This document shows positions 35,079 through 44,125 of a DNA stretch of 64,000 nt, piece after piece (within the stretch, counting starts at the first letter, position 1; each line of letters begins with the position of its first letter). Both the position numbers and the translations under genes were made by a program. This DNA comes from Streptomyces griseoloalbus (lineage in GTDB: Bacteria; Actinomycetota; Actinomycetes; Streptomycetales; Streptomycetaceae). The stretch spans positions 186,001 through 250,000 of the forward strand of contig BMUD01000010.1 of the NCBI GenBank assembly GCA_014650015.1. Reading direction: 5' to 3'. The notes under the pieces were generated by a model. That model worked only from the letters and a program-made list of their open reading frames with translations. It was not told the DNA's origin and did no database searches.

Positions 35079-36637
35079 TGCCGGACTGGACCTACCACCC
35101 ACTGCGGGGCCCGGCCGCCGCCGTACTCGGGGAGCGCCGCTCGCAGCGAACCGCCTTGCGGCTGCTCGCCTCGATCGGGTCCCGTCCCGCCGGCGCGCGG
35201 CTCATCGCCCGCGCGTTCGGCCACCGCCATCCGCCGCGGCACCTCGCCGGCGACCTCGCCGGCGCGCCCGTGACCGTACGGCTCGGCATCTCCGTCCCGC
35301 CCTCACTCGCCCGTGAAGCGGTGCGCGCCATGCCCCCGCTCGGGGCCGGCGTCGTCGAGGTGGGGCCCGTCTCCGCGGCCGACGTCCGGACCGTACGGGA
35401 GGCCGCTGCCGGCCGGTCGATCCCGCTGGTCGTCCGTGCCCGCGACCCGGAGACCGAGGCCGCCCTCGAGCCGCACGTCGACGGATTCACCGGCAGCGAC
35501 GACCCGCACGTGGTCCGTGTGTCCGACCCGTCGGTGACCGCCGCGGCCGCCGCGCTCGAGGTACCCGGCACCGTCGTCCTCGCCCGGCCCGGGGTGCTCG
35601 TCGAGGCCGGACCCGGCTGGTTCGCACGGGTCACCGAGGCGGCCACGCCCACCGAGCCCGCTCCCGCGCTGCGCGACGTCGGCCGTGATCCCCGCCGCTG
35701 GCCGGCCTGGTGGTGGGCGCTGCTCGTCGGCCTCGGCATGACGGGCGCCGGACTCGGCGCCGCCGCGATCACGCTCGGGCCGGTGCTGCTCTGGTACGAC
35801 CGTGACTACCTCGGCCTGACGCTGCACGAACTGCACGCCGCCAACCACCAGTTGGTCCACTTCCTCCAGCACGACCGGATCACCATGGCCGGCACCATGG
35901 TGGCGATCGGCGCCCTCTACACCGGCCTCGCCGTGGGCGGGATCAGACGCGGTCGGCCCTGGGCCCGCGAGGCGTATCTGCTGTCGGGGGCGATCGGCTT
36001 CCCCACCCTGTTCTACTTCCTGGCCACCGGCTTCGTGGAACCCCTGCACACCGCCACCGCGGTCGTGCTGTTCCCGATGTTCGTGGCCGCGGTCCGCCGG
36101 ACCCCGCACTCACCCCGCTGGCGCGTGGCCCCCGAAGGGCCGGAGCGGGAGCGTCGTAGGGCACTGGTCGGCCAACTGCTGCTGATCGTCACGGGAGCGG
36201 GGCTGTTCGTCGGCGGAGCGGTGATCTCGGTGGTGGGTCTGACCGGCGTCTTCGTACCGACCGACCTGGCCTTCCTCGGCACCGGCACAGGCACGCTGGA
36301 GGCCGTCAGTCCCCGCCTTGTGCCGTTCATCGCCCACGACCGCGCGGGATTCGGGGGCGCCCTGATGTCCGCCGCCGTGGCCATTTCGCTGCTCAGCGCC
36401 TGGGGCTGGCGGCGGGGCGAGAGCTGGGTGTTCTGGACCCTGGCCGCGGCGGCGGCCGCGGGCTTCCTGCCCGCCGTCGTGGTGCACGGCGCGATCCACT
36501 ACACGGACTTCGTCCACCTCGCCCCGGTCCACTTCGGCATCGCCACGACCACCACCGGCCTGCTCCTGGCCCGGCCGTACCTCTGCGCCGAGGGGCCGGC
36601 GGGACCGCCTGCCCGGCCGGCCCACCCGGCGCGTTGA
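35078..36637 (+). CDS. Membrane protein with dihydroorotate-dehydrogenase-like N-terminus
   Basis: A 519-residue two-part protein. Residues about 1-200 look like a decayed dihydroorotate-dehydrogenase barrel: an early HPLRG block, then VTVRLGISVPPSLAREAVRA and GAGVVEVGPVSAADVRTV. No clear FMN or catalytic motif survives. Residues about 205-510 carry roughly seven membrane segments with histidine-rich stretches (LHELHAANHQLVHFLQHDR; VVVHGAIHYTDFVHLAPVHFG) and an internal repeat around HDR-x3-AG. It is translationally coupled to the monooxygenase. Function unknown; a quinone- or metal-binding redox partner is possible. Confidence 0.75.
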   Translation: MPDWTYHPLRGPAAAVLGERRSQRTALRLLASIGSRPAGARLIARAFGHRHPPRHLAGDLAGAPVTVRLGISVPPSLAREAVRAMPPLGAGVVEVGPVSAADVRTVREAAAGRSIPLVVRARDPETEAALEPHVDGFTGSDDPHVVRVSDPSVTAAAAALEVPGTVVLARPGVLVEAGPGWFARVTEAATPTEPAPALRDVGRDPRRWPAWWWALLVGLGMTGAGLGAAAITLGPVLLWYDRDYLGLTLHELHAANHQLVHFLQHDRITMAGTMVAIGALYTGLAVGGIRRGRPWAREAYLLSGAIGFPTLFYFLATGFVEPLHTATAVVLFPMFVAAVRRTPHSPRWRVAPEGPERERRRALVGQLLLIVTGAGLFVGGAVISVVGLTGVFVPTDLAFLGTGTGTLEAVSPRLVPFIAHDRAGFGGALMSAAVAISLLSAWGWRRGESWVFWTLAAAAAAGFLPAVVVHGAIHYTDFVHLAPVHFGIATTTTGLLLARPYLCAEGPAGPPARPAHPAR

Positions 36638-36640
36638 GTG

Positions 36641-39600
36641 TTACGCGGTGAAGCGGTGGCTGCCGGAGCCGACCCGGTAGACGGCGCAGCCGTCCTCCGC
36701 ACGGAGGAACGTCGCGTCGGTGTGGGTGACCGCGCCCGGGGCGTCCGTGGGGATCCAGACCTCGGCGGTGGTGTTGGGCGGCACGGTGCACGACAGGGTG
36801 AAGTCGCCGGACCGCCCGCGCCACTGTGTCGTGACGGGACCGTAGGGCGAGGTGAACCTGGCGCGGGCGGAGGTGACGTCGCCGCCCGGGCGTGGGCGGA
36901 TGACGATCTCGCGGTAGCCGGGCCGGGCCGCCGAGATGCCCGCGATGTTGGTGTACATCCACTCGCCCACCGAGCCGTAGGCGTAGTGGTTGAAGGAGTT
37001 CATGTCCGGTGTCTGGAAGCCGCCGTCGGGCCGGACGGAGTCCCAGCGTTCCCACATGGTGGTGGCGCCCTTGTCGATCTGGTAGCCCCAACTGGGGAAG
37101 GAACGACGGTGCAGCAGCCGGTACGCGACGTCGGTGTGGCCCGTGTCGGTGAGGACGGGCAGCAGCCGGGGAGTGCCGAGGAAACCCGTCGACAGATGCC
37201 AGTCCTTCGCCTCGATCAGGGCGACGAGCCGGTCGGCCGCCGCCTTCCGCAGGGAGTCCGGCAGCAGGTTCATCGACAGGGCGAGGACGTAGGCCGTCTG
37301 AGTGTCACCCTTCACCCTGCCGTCGGCGCCGACATAGGCGTTCCGGAACGCCGTGCGGATACGCGTGAAGAGGTCGGTGTAGGGGGCGGGGTCCTGGTCC
37401 AGCTCGCGGGCCATCCGGGCCGCGAGGTCGGCGCTGTGCGCGAAGTACGCCGTGGCGATGACGTCCTTCGGCGTCTCGTCGGAGACGTTCAGCCAGTCGC
37501 CGTATCCGGCGGCCGGCCGCAGCAGACCGTCGCTGTTCGTCTCCAGGTACCGCAGCCAGGCCCGGACCGACGGCCAGGCGTCCTCCAGCACCCGGAGGTC
37601 CCCGTAGGCCCGGTACAGGGCCCAGGGGACCGTGACACCCGCGTCGCCCCAGCCGGCGGCGCCGTTGCCGATGTTGCCCACGATCGGTGCCACGTCCGTG
37701 AAGGCGCCCTGCGGGGTCTGGGCGTCGCGCAGGTCCACCAGCCATTTGGTGAGGAAGCGCGCCGACTCCATCGTGTACGCGGCCGTCGGCGCGAAGACGT
37801 TGATGTCACCCGTCCACCCCAGCCGCTCGTCGCGGGCGGGCGTGTCCGTCGGCACGGAGAGGAAGTTGCCCCGCTGACCCCATGTGATGTTGCGGTGGAG
37901 CGTGTTCAGCATGGGGACGTCGGTCTCGAACTCGAAGGTGAAGGGCGCGTCGGTGTGCATGACCCGGCCCGTCACGGCCCGCGCCGGGGGAGTGCCGGGG
38001 AACCCGGTCACCTCGACGTAGCGGAAGCCGTGGAAGGTGAAGCGCGGCTCGTACGTCTCCTCGCCGCCGCCCTTGAGGGTGTACGTGTCGGTCGCCGCGG
38101 CGCTGCGCAGGTTCGCGGTGTAGAGGGTGCCGTCCGGGTTGAGCACCTCGGCGTGTCTGAGCCGTACGGTCGTCCCCGCCTCACCCGAGACCCGCAGGCG
38201 CACCGAGCCGACCATGTTCTGACCCAGGTCGAAGACGAAGACACCCGGCTCGGGCTCCGTCACCTTCCGGGCCGGGAGTTCCTCGGTCACCCGCACCGGG
38301 CCGTCCGACTGCGCGACGATCCGACCGGGAGCGCCCTCGCCCGCTTCGCGGACGCCGAGCCAGGTCCGGTCGTCGAAGCCGGGTGAGGTCCAGCCGGGGG
38401 TCTCCTTGCGCGCGTCGTAGGTCTCGCCGCTGAGGAGGTCGGCGGCGACGATCGGCCCCGAGGCGGCCCGCCAGTCGGTGCCCGAGGTGATGCGCTCACT
38501 CGTCCCGTCGGCGTACTCGACCTCCAACTGGGCGAGGAACGCCGGTCGTTCACCGTACTGGTGGGGGCCGAACATGCCGACGTTGCCCGCGTACCATCCG
38601 GGGGCCACATACGCCCCGATCGCGTTGCCGCCGGGCCGCAGCAACGCGGTGACGTCGTACGTCTGGTACTGCACGCGCTCGCGGTAGTCGGTCCAGCCGG
38701 GCGCTAGATGATCGCGGCCCACACGCCGGCCGTTCAGGTGCGCCTCGTACAGGCCGAGGGCCGTGGCGTGGAGCCGCGCGCGGGACACCTCCTTGCGCGG
38801 GAGCCGGAACTCGTGCCGCAGCTGGGTGACGGCGAAGGAGGCCGGGACCACCTTTCCCCAGGGGCCGGTTCCCCACGCGGCGGCCTCCTTCGCCGCCGGC
38901 CAGCCGCCGTCGTCGAAGCCGGCGTCGCGCCAGCCCTCGGCCGGTTCGCGGTCCGTCGACCTCCAGGACGCGTCGGTGACGATCCGCCGCTCGCCGGACG
39001 CCGTGCGGAGCGTGAGGACGGCGACCATACCGGCGGGTCCCTCGGCCGCGTTGGTCGCGGCGACCGCGAGGACGTTCTCACCGGAACGCACCTGCGCGAG
39101 GACGTCGATCACGGCCGGGCGGCGCCACCCCTCGTTGTCCGTGGCCAGGTCGGTGCGCGCGACCTCGGTGCCGTTGACGGACACGGTGTACACGTTGTCC
39201 GCGGTGATGGCCAGCTTCGCCGCCGTGACTGCGTCGGGAACGTCGAGGGTACGGCGGAACCAGCGGGTCGCCGCCGGGGCGCTGCTCGCCGGATCGCCCT
39301 CGGGGAACCAGATCCAGGAGCTGCCCTCCAGCGACGGCGCGTCCGTGAGCTCCGGGGGAGCGGAGACCCATCGCGCGGACCACTGCGAAGCGTCCATGAG
39401 ACCGGTCTCCCACCACGACGGCGTGCTCCAGGGGGAGACACGGCCGTCGGCGTCCCACACCCGGACGGACCAGAAGTACCGTGTCCGGGGCCGTAGTCGC
39501 GGGCCGCCGTACGGGACGAGCACGGACTCGCCCGACGTGACCTTGCCGCTGTCCCAGATGTCGGGGCGTGCGAGGCCCGACGCGCGGGAGGCGACACGTA

Positions 39601-39850
39601 CTTGGTAGGCGCTCTGGCGCACTCCCGGAGTGTCCGAGACCAGGGGCCAGCTGAGCCGGGGGCGTTGCACGTCGAGGCCCAGGGGGTGCCGCACGTACTC
39701 GACGGTCGGACGGGTGACGCGCGGGGCGCCGCGCCGCGCGGGTGTTCGGGCGGACGCGTTCACCGGCGCGGCCGTTGCCGACCCGGCGTCGACGGCGGCC
39801 GCGGCAACCGTGGCCGCCGCGGCCGCCATGATGCTTCTCCTGCTGACCAC
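36641..39850 (-). CDS. Secreted alpha-L-rhamnosidase, GH78
   Basis: A 1069-residue exported glycosidase releasing terminal alpha-L-rhamnose from plant polysaccharides or glycosides. The N-terminus (VSRRSIMAAAAATVAAAAV) has a twin-arginine signal. Fibronectin-like and beta-sandwich domains fill about residues 45-500. The (alpha/alpha)6 catalytic domain follows with the family block DTPARDERLGWTGDINVFAP near residue 670. A C-terminal beta domain ends the protein. The start is GTG 39850 with GAGGAG upstream. Two LacI-type palindromes lie upstream. The gene ends 3 bases from the convergent membrane-protein gene. Confidence 0.93.
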   Translation of the reverse strand: MVSRRSIMAAAAATVAAAAVDAGSATAAPVNASARTPARRGAPRVTRPTVEYVRHPLGLDVQRPRLSWPLVSDTPGVRQSAYQVRVASRASGLARPDIWDSGKVTSGESVLVPYGGPRLRPRTRYFWSVRVWDADGRVSPWSTPSWWETGLMDASQWSARWVSAPPELTDAPSLEGSSWIWFPEGDPASSAPAATRWFRRTLDVPDAVTAAKLAITADNVYTVSVNGTEVARTDLATDNEGWRRPAVIDVLAQVRSGENVLAVAATNAAEGPAGMVAVLTLRTASGERRIVTDASWRSTDREPAEGWRDAGFDDGGWPAAKEAAAWGTGPWGKVVPASFAVTQLRHEFRLPRKEVSRARLHATALGLYEAHLNGRRVGRDHLAPGWTDYRERVQYQTYDVTALLRPGGNAIGAYVAPGWYAGNVGMFGPHQYGERPAFLAQLEVEYADGTSERITSGTDWRAASGPIVAADLLSGETYDARKETPGWTSPGFDDRTWLGVREAGEGAPGRIVAQSDGPVRVTEELPARKVTEPEPGVFVFDLGQNMVGSVRLRVSGEAGTTVRLRHAEVLNPDGTLYTANLRSAAATDTYTLKGGGEETYEPRFTFHGFRYVEVTGFPGTPPARAVTGRVMHTDAPFTFEFETDVPMLNTLHRNITWGQRGNFLSVPTDTPARDERLGWTGDINVFAPTAAYTMESARFLTKWLVDLRDAQTPQGAFTDVAPIVGNIGNGAAGWGDAGVTVPWALYRAYGDLRVLEDAWPSVRAWLRYLETNSDGLLRPAAGYGDWLNVSDETPKDVIATAYFAHSADLAARMARELDQDPAPYTDLFTRIRTAFRNAYVGADGRVKGDTQTAYVLALSMNLLPDSLRKAAADRLVALIEAKDWHLSTGFLGTPRLLPVLTDTGHTDVAYRLLHRRSFPSWGYQIDKGATTMWERWDSVRPDGGFQTPDMNSFNHYAYGSVGEWMYTNIAGISAARPGYREIVIRPRPGGDVTSARARFTSPYGPVTTQWRGRSGDFTLSCTVPPNTTAEVWIPTDAPGAVTHTDATFLRAEDGCAVYRVGSGSHRFTA

Positions 39851-39873
39851 TACGACTCCTCACATGGAAATGA

Positions 39874-39885
39874 TGAATCGATTCA
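39874..39885. promoter_or_regulatory. Perfect LacI-type palindrome near the rhamnosidase start
   Basis: TGAATCGATTCA, a 12-bp perfect palindrome with a central CG, lies 24 bases upstream of the rhamnosidase start codon. Confidence 0.6.
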
Positions 39886-39991
39886 CGGGGAACGTAGAGA
39901 GCCCGTGAGGCGAGGGTCAATGAGCGTGCGGCTCTTTGTTGTGGTGAGGGCGGACGCGCTGGGTGGAGGCCGTGATCGCGCGGCGCCCGCC

Positions 39992-40011
39992 CGATTGAAC
40001 GGTTTCAATCG
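39992..40011. promoter_or_regulatory. Second palindrome upstream of the rhamnosidase
   Basis: CGATTGAACGGTTTCAATCG has perfect 8-bp arms around CGGT. It shares the TTGAA/TTCAA core with the proximal site about 120 bp away, compatible with looping by one tetrameric LacI-type regulator. Confidence 0.55.
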
Positions 40012-40062
40012 ACGCCGGCGGTGGGACGCGAGGCGCCGGTCCCACCATCGGGGTCACGAGGG

Positions 40063-40112
40063 CGGCCCCGGCAGCAGCCCCACCCCACTGGGGCGGGACT
40101 CTGCCGGGGCCG
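40063..40112 (-). terminator. Hairpin terminator of the CBM13 beta-helix gene
   Basis: CGGCCCCGGCAG and its exact complement enclose a 26-nt loop that itself contains CCCC/GGGG pairing. It lies 60 bases beyond the minus-strand stop at 40171. Confidence 0.75.
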
Positions 40113-40170
40113 CGTTTCGGGCCGGACGCTCAGCCGCCGCTCGGAGCCGGCGAACGCGTCGAGCTGCGCC

Positions 40171-42432
40171 TCACGGGTAGTTCACCAGGTTGGCGACATT
40201 CGTGGCGGAGTTGGAGGGCCCTCCCCGGTCGTTGATGACGTGCCGGATGGTGCCCGTGCCGCCGAGGGAGACGGTCACCATGTTCTGGAAACGCACGTTC
40301 GGGTTGTTGGGGACCTCGAAGGCGTGCTCGGCGGTGACGCCGGGGTTGACGTTGAAGTAGCAGTAGCTGCCGAGCCCGTACGCCTGGTGGCTGGTCACGT
40401 GGTCCGCGACCTTGTAGGCCGCGTAGCCCTGTGTGGAGCCGTTCATCCAGGCGGCCTGGTTGGGTGGGTCGTACGGCATCTCGTTCTGGTAGAAGTACGT
40501 CCGCCCGCCGTTGCCGTTCCAGATGGTCTGGTGCTTCTGGTAGTGCTCGACGAACAGGCCGTACATCGTCACGTTGTCGCCGTTGACGACGAGACCGGTG
40601 TCGGCGGTGTTGGTGTTCCAGCCGATGCCGTCGCCGTGATCGCCGCGCCAGATCCACATGTGGTCACCGATGACGTGGTCGCTGTTGACGACGAGGCTCG
40701 TCGTGGCCTTGCCGGCGTGGGCGCCGCCGACACGGAAGTACACGTCGTGCAGCGAGGTGGGGTTCGCCGCATGGCCGGCCGAGGCGCCGGACGGGCCGAC
40801 CTCCATGAGGGTCCGCGAGTTGGTGGTGCCGGCGTCGAAGAGGACACCCGCGATCTTCACCCCGTCGACGTCGGCGACCGTCATGGCCGTGACGCCGTTG
40901 TCCGGGACGAAGGTGGCGAGTCCGAGTCCGAGGACCACGGTGTCGGGCCGGGTCACCCGCAGGGTCTCGTTCAGGTGGTAGACGCCCGGAGTGACCAGCA
41001 GGTTCTTCCCCTCGGCCAGCGCGGCGTTGATCTGCGCGGCGCTCGCGCCCGGCTTGACGACGTAGAACCGGTCCATGCCGAGCGAGGTGCCGGCCGCCGT
41101 TCCGTTCGCCCACGTGGTCGCCGTGGAGTTGGTCCGCAGCGCCGGGACGAAGACCCTGTAGGCCCCTGCCGCGTCCACGTACAGGAAGGGCTTCTCCCGC
41201 ACCGTCGGGGTCTGGCCCACCGTGGTGTAGGGCGGGTTGGGGAAGCTGGTGCCGGGCACGCCCTGGCTGCCGACGAAGACCATGTTCCAGTTCGAGCCGG
41301 TCCAGCTGCCCAGCTGGGAGTTGCGGGTCAGCCACTGCTGCTGGGTGCCGGAGCGGACCTGGCCGTCGATCTTGCTGTCGGCCATGAAACCGCCGCTGGA
41401 CCAGCCGCCGTCACTGAGCTCCAGGTTGCCCCGCACGTGCATGCGCCGGTACGCGGACGCCTGCGACACCGCCCATCGGTCCGTGCCGCCGGTCGGGTTC
41501 ACCGAGAGGTTCTCGGCGCCGCGCCAGAAGTTCTGGGTGGCGTTCTGCGGCGGGAACCAGTCCGCCTCGACGTGCACCGCACCGTTGATCGTGACCGAGT
41601 CGGGCGACTGCCCCAGGCCCAGGACCTGGGTGTAGAAACCGACATTGACGTCGTTGCTGTATGTGCCCGGCTTGAACAGGACCGCGTGGCGCTGGGAGCC
41701 GAACTGGTTCGTCTCCTGCTGCCGGAAGATCGAGTCCAGTCGGCTCTGGATGGTCGACGACGGCATCGACGGGTCGAAGACCGCCACATTGGGGCCGAGG
41801 TCGACGTCCCCGGGCGCGGTGCTCGCGGGCGTGACCTGGAAGCGCTGGGCCGCCGAGCCGTTGCAGGTGTACTGCACCAGCTGTACGCCGTCGGCCGTCG
41901 AGGCGGACGGGACGTCGAGGCACTTGCCGCTGTGCCGGTTGACGAAGTGGTAGGCGCCACCGCCCTCGTCGACGGGCAGCCACTGCTGGTTGTTGCCACC
42001 CCCGTACGTCCACAGGTGCACGGCCGCGTTGTCGGCGGTGGACACATCGCTGACGTCCACCACCTGCTGGGCGTCGTTGCGGTTGTTGATCCGTACGTAG
42101 CCGTCACCGGTCGATGTGAGACTCCACTGCTGCGCCGTGGTGTTGTTGCAGGTGTACTGCTGCACGGCCGTGCCGTTGACCGTGCCGGCCGCCCGGGCGT
42201 CCAGACACTTCCCGCTGCCGCTGTTCACCACGGTCGACCACCCCGTGGGCAGCGCGGCGGCCACGGCCGCTGAGCCCGGGGCGGCGTCGGCGGCCCGGGC
42301 CGGCTGGAGGGCGGTGAGGGCGGAGGCGGCGGTGGCGGCGGCCACGACCACAGCGGTCCAGGGGCCGCGGACACGGCTGACCGGGATACTGCCGAAGCGG
42401 CCACCGAGGCGTGGTCGCGAAGGTCTGTGCAT
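40171..42432 (-). CDS. Secreted CBM13 (ricin-type) beta-helix carbohydrate-active protein
   Basis: A 753-residue exported protein. After a signal peptide (to about residue 47), a ricin-type beta-trefoil CBM13 spans about 60-190, with repeats SGKCLDARAAGTVNGTAVQQ and SGKCLDVPSASTADGVQLVQ. Residues about 200-753 form a right-handed parallel beta-helix of the pectate-lyase/GH55-like kind (DTVVLGLGLATFVPDNGVTA; VIGDHMWIWRGDHG). This is a well-conserved Streptomyces family often misnamed; I cannot fix its substrate. The start is ATG 42432 with AGGAGAAG upstream. It follows the LLM gene and precedes the GH78 gene on the same strand. Confidence 0.88.
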   Translation of the reverse strand: MHRPSRPRLGGRFGSIPVSRVRGPWTAVVVAAATAASALTALQPARAADAAPGSAAVAAALPTGWSTVVNSGSGKCLDARAAGTVNGTAVQQYTCNNTTAQQWSLTSTGDGYVRINNRNDAQQVVDVSDVSTADNAAVHLWTYGGGNNQQWLPVDEGGGAYHFVNRHSGKCLDVPSASTADGVQLVQYTCNGSAAQRFQVTPASTAPGDVDLGPNVAVFDPSMPSSTIQSRLDSIFRQQETNQFGSQRHAVLFKPGTYSNDVNVGFYTQVLGLGQSPDSVTINGAVHVEADWFPPQNATQNFWRGAENLSVNPTGGTDRWAVSQASAYRRMHVRGNLELSDGGWSSGGFMADSKIDGQVRSGTQQQWLTRNSQLGSWTGSNWNMVFVGSQGVPGTSFPNPPYTTVGQTPTVREKPFLYVDAAGAYRVFVPALRTNSTATTWANGTAAGTSLGMDRFYVVKPGASAAQINAALAEGKNLLVTPGVYHLNETLRVTRPDTVVLGLGLATFVPDNGVTAMTVADVDGVKIAGVLFDAGTTNSRTLMEVGPSGASAGHAANPTSLHDVYFRVGGAHAGKATTSLVVNSDHVIGDHMWIWRGDHGDGIGWNTNTADTGLVVNGDNVTMYGLFVEHYQKHQTIWNGNGGRTYFYQNEMPYDPPNQAAWMNGSTQGYAAYKVADHVTSHQAYGLGSYCYFNVNPGVTAEHAFEVPNNPNVRFQNMVTVSLGGTGTIRHVINDRGGPSNSATNVANLVNYP

Positions 42433-42681
42433 CGTTTCTTCTCCTGTCCGCCGGGGCGGCTCGAGAGGGGCCTCTCCCGTCTCCGACCACCGGCCGATTG
42501 GCGTGTCTATGACAGCCGAGTGGAGGCATTGGTGCGGCGTTCGGTGGGGGCTGTGCGACAGGTGGGGGGTGGGGAGGAGGAGCGCTTTCTTCAATTCGTG
42601 ATTTAAGGAGTGATGGAATTTCCTGTCAAGAGGTCGGTCCAGTCCGAGAGGGCGGCCGGCGCCGAGGCCGGCCGCCCGGGT
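42433..42681. promoter_or_regulatory. A+T-rich promoter region of the CBM13 beta-helix gene
   Basis: About 250 gene-less bases. The stretch 42580-42635 is unusually A+T-rich and contains AGCGCTTTCTTC and the small palindrome GGAATTTCC. A carbon-source regulator site is plausible, but no -10/-35 pair is convincing. Confidence 0.4.
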
Positions 42682-43731
42682 TCAGGCCATCGCCGGCATG
42701 ATGTGCTCGCTGATGAGGCGCAGTTGGTCGTCGGCGTCCGCCACTCCGTCCAACTCCAGGCCGGTGAAGGCCCGTACCAGCCGCCGGTCCGTGATGGCGC
42801 AGATGACGTGGTTCACGCCGCTGGGCGCGATCTGGGTACGGATCTTCTCCGCGCATTCGTCCGGGGTGCCCGCGATGGACAGTCGCTCGGCGACCTCCGG
42901 CGTGGTGAGTTCGATGCCCCTCGCCAGGTCGCCCGCGCCGATCGCTTCGACCACCGGTTTCAGCTCGGCGGGGTCGACACCGTTGCGGCGCAGTTGTTCC
43001 TCCGGCATGGAGGAGGCGTAGATGCCCACCATGCTGCGGGCCGCTTCCTTCGCCCGCCGGGAGTCGTGCCCGGTGGCGAACACCACCCAGGCGCCGATGT
43101 CGAGGGAGCGCCAGTCCTTGCCCGCCCGCTCCGCGCCCGCCTTGATGTGGCGGACGGCGTATGCGTACGCTTCCGCGGTGTAACTCAGCGCGTGGTGGCA
43201 TCCGTCGGACAACTCACCGGCCGCCTCGAAGGACTTGGGGCCCCGCATGGCCCCGAGCTTGAGAGGCACGCGCTGCTGGACCGGACGGGCGAAGGTGAAC
43301 AGCCCGTCGTAGGAGTAGAAATCGCCGCGGTGCGTGATGGCGCCCTCGTCCAGCAGTGTCCGTACCACGTGCAGCGCTTCCTTGACGCGGGACAGAGGCC
43401 GGGTACGGGTCCAGTCGATGCCGTACTGCGCCAGGAGGCCGAAGTTGCCGCTGGACAGCACGGCCTCGGCGCGCCCGCCGGAGAGTTCGTCGAGCGTGGC
43501 CAGCGCCTGCGCGATCAACGTGGGTTCCCGCAGGGTGACCGGGGAGACGCTGGGACCCAGGCGGATGTTCCGTGTCTGACCGGCGGCCACGGCGAACAGC
43601 AGCCACAGATCCTTGTGCCATGTCTCGTCCGCCGCGTAACAGGCGTAGAAGCCCAGTTCGTCGGCGAGTCTGATGGACGCCAGCGAATCCTGCAGCGGAT
43701 AGTCGGGTAACAGCGCGTAACTGAACCTCAT
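42682..43731 (-). CDS. LLM-class flavin-dependent oxidoreductase with early TTA codon
   Basis: A 349-residue luciferase-like TIM-barrel oxidoreductase (MRFSYALLPDYPLQDSLASI; RNIRLGPSVSPVTLREPTLI; ALATLDELSGGRAEAVLSSG), probably using F420H2 or FMNH2, in the methylene-tetrahydromethanopterin-reductase-like group. The start is ATG 43731 with GAGAGGAC upstream. Leucine 8 is TTA (43708-43710), suggesting bldA-dependent translation. It is divergent from a LacI regulator, from which it is separated by about 390 bases containing a 19-bp hairpin. Confidence 0.87.
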   Translation of the reverse strand: MRFSYALLPDYPLQDSLASIRLADELGFYACYAADETWHKDLWLLFAVAAGQTRNIRLGPSVSPVTLREPTLIAQALATLDELSGGRAEAVLSSGNFGLLAQYGIDWTRTRPLSRVKEALHVVRTLLDEGAITHRGDFYSYDGLFTFARPVQQRVPLKLGAMRGPKSFEAAGELSDGCHHALSYTAEAYAYAVRHIKAGAERAGKDWRSLDIGAWVVFATGHDSRRAKEAARSMVGIYASSMPEEQLRRNGVDPAELKPVVEAIGAGDLARGIELTTPEVAERLSIAGTPDECAEKIRTQIAPSGVNHVICAITDRRLVRAFTGLELDGVADADDQLRLISEHIMPAMA

Positions 43732-43808
43732 GAGCGTGTCCTCTCCGGCCTCGGCCAAGCGGTCACCGACCCGTCCAGTGTCCAGCGGGGCCCGGCGACT
43801 GGCCAGTG

Positions 43809-43857
43809 CCCGCACCGGAACCGGACACGGCCCGTCCCTGTCCGGTTCCGGTGCGGG
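43809..43857. other. 19-bp perfect hairpin in a divergent promoter region
   Basis: CCCGCACCGGAACCGGACA and its exact complement flank an 11-nt loop, 78-126 bases upstream of the LLM start. No known gene ends here, so an ordinary terminator role is unexplained. It could be a 5'-leader attenuator or the end of an unrecognised small RNA. Confidence 0.7.
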
Positions 43858-44125
43858 GAAGTGCGGGTCGCCGGACCGGCGGCGCGGGTGACGTGCGTCG
43901 GTCTCCGAATCCGCTGATGCGCACGAACCGCCTCCGTGGAGGACGGGCCGTGGCTCATCGCTCAGTCTCCACCACGCCGGAAGGCTCGGTCGGGATGGCG
44001 TCACGACACCGCGGGCACTGTCCCGGGTCATGACGAAAAGACCGTCACGCCGCCCGGAAGAACGCCTTCCGCACCCTGCCGCCAGGCCTGGGTCGTAAGA
44101 TCGAGTGATCTCGTGGGGGGTGGTC

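Noticed and set aside
32541-35102. Very long open frame (853 codons) on the minus strand opposite the CmlR-like and monooxygenase genes
   Set aside because: Composition is Arg/Gly/Asp-rich without any recognisable domain; it is the usual antisense shadow in high-G+C DNA opposite two clear plus-strand genes.
40021-42273. 750-codon plus-strand frame opposite the CBM13 beta-helix gene
   Set aside because: Val/Asp/Gly-rich shadow of a conserved secreted protein on the other strand.
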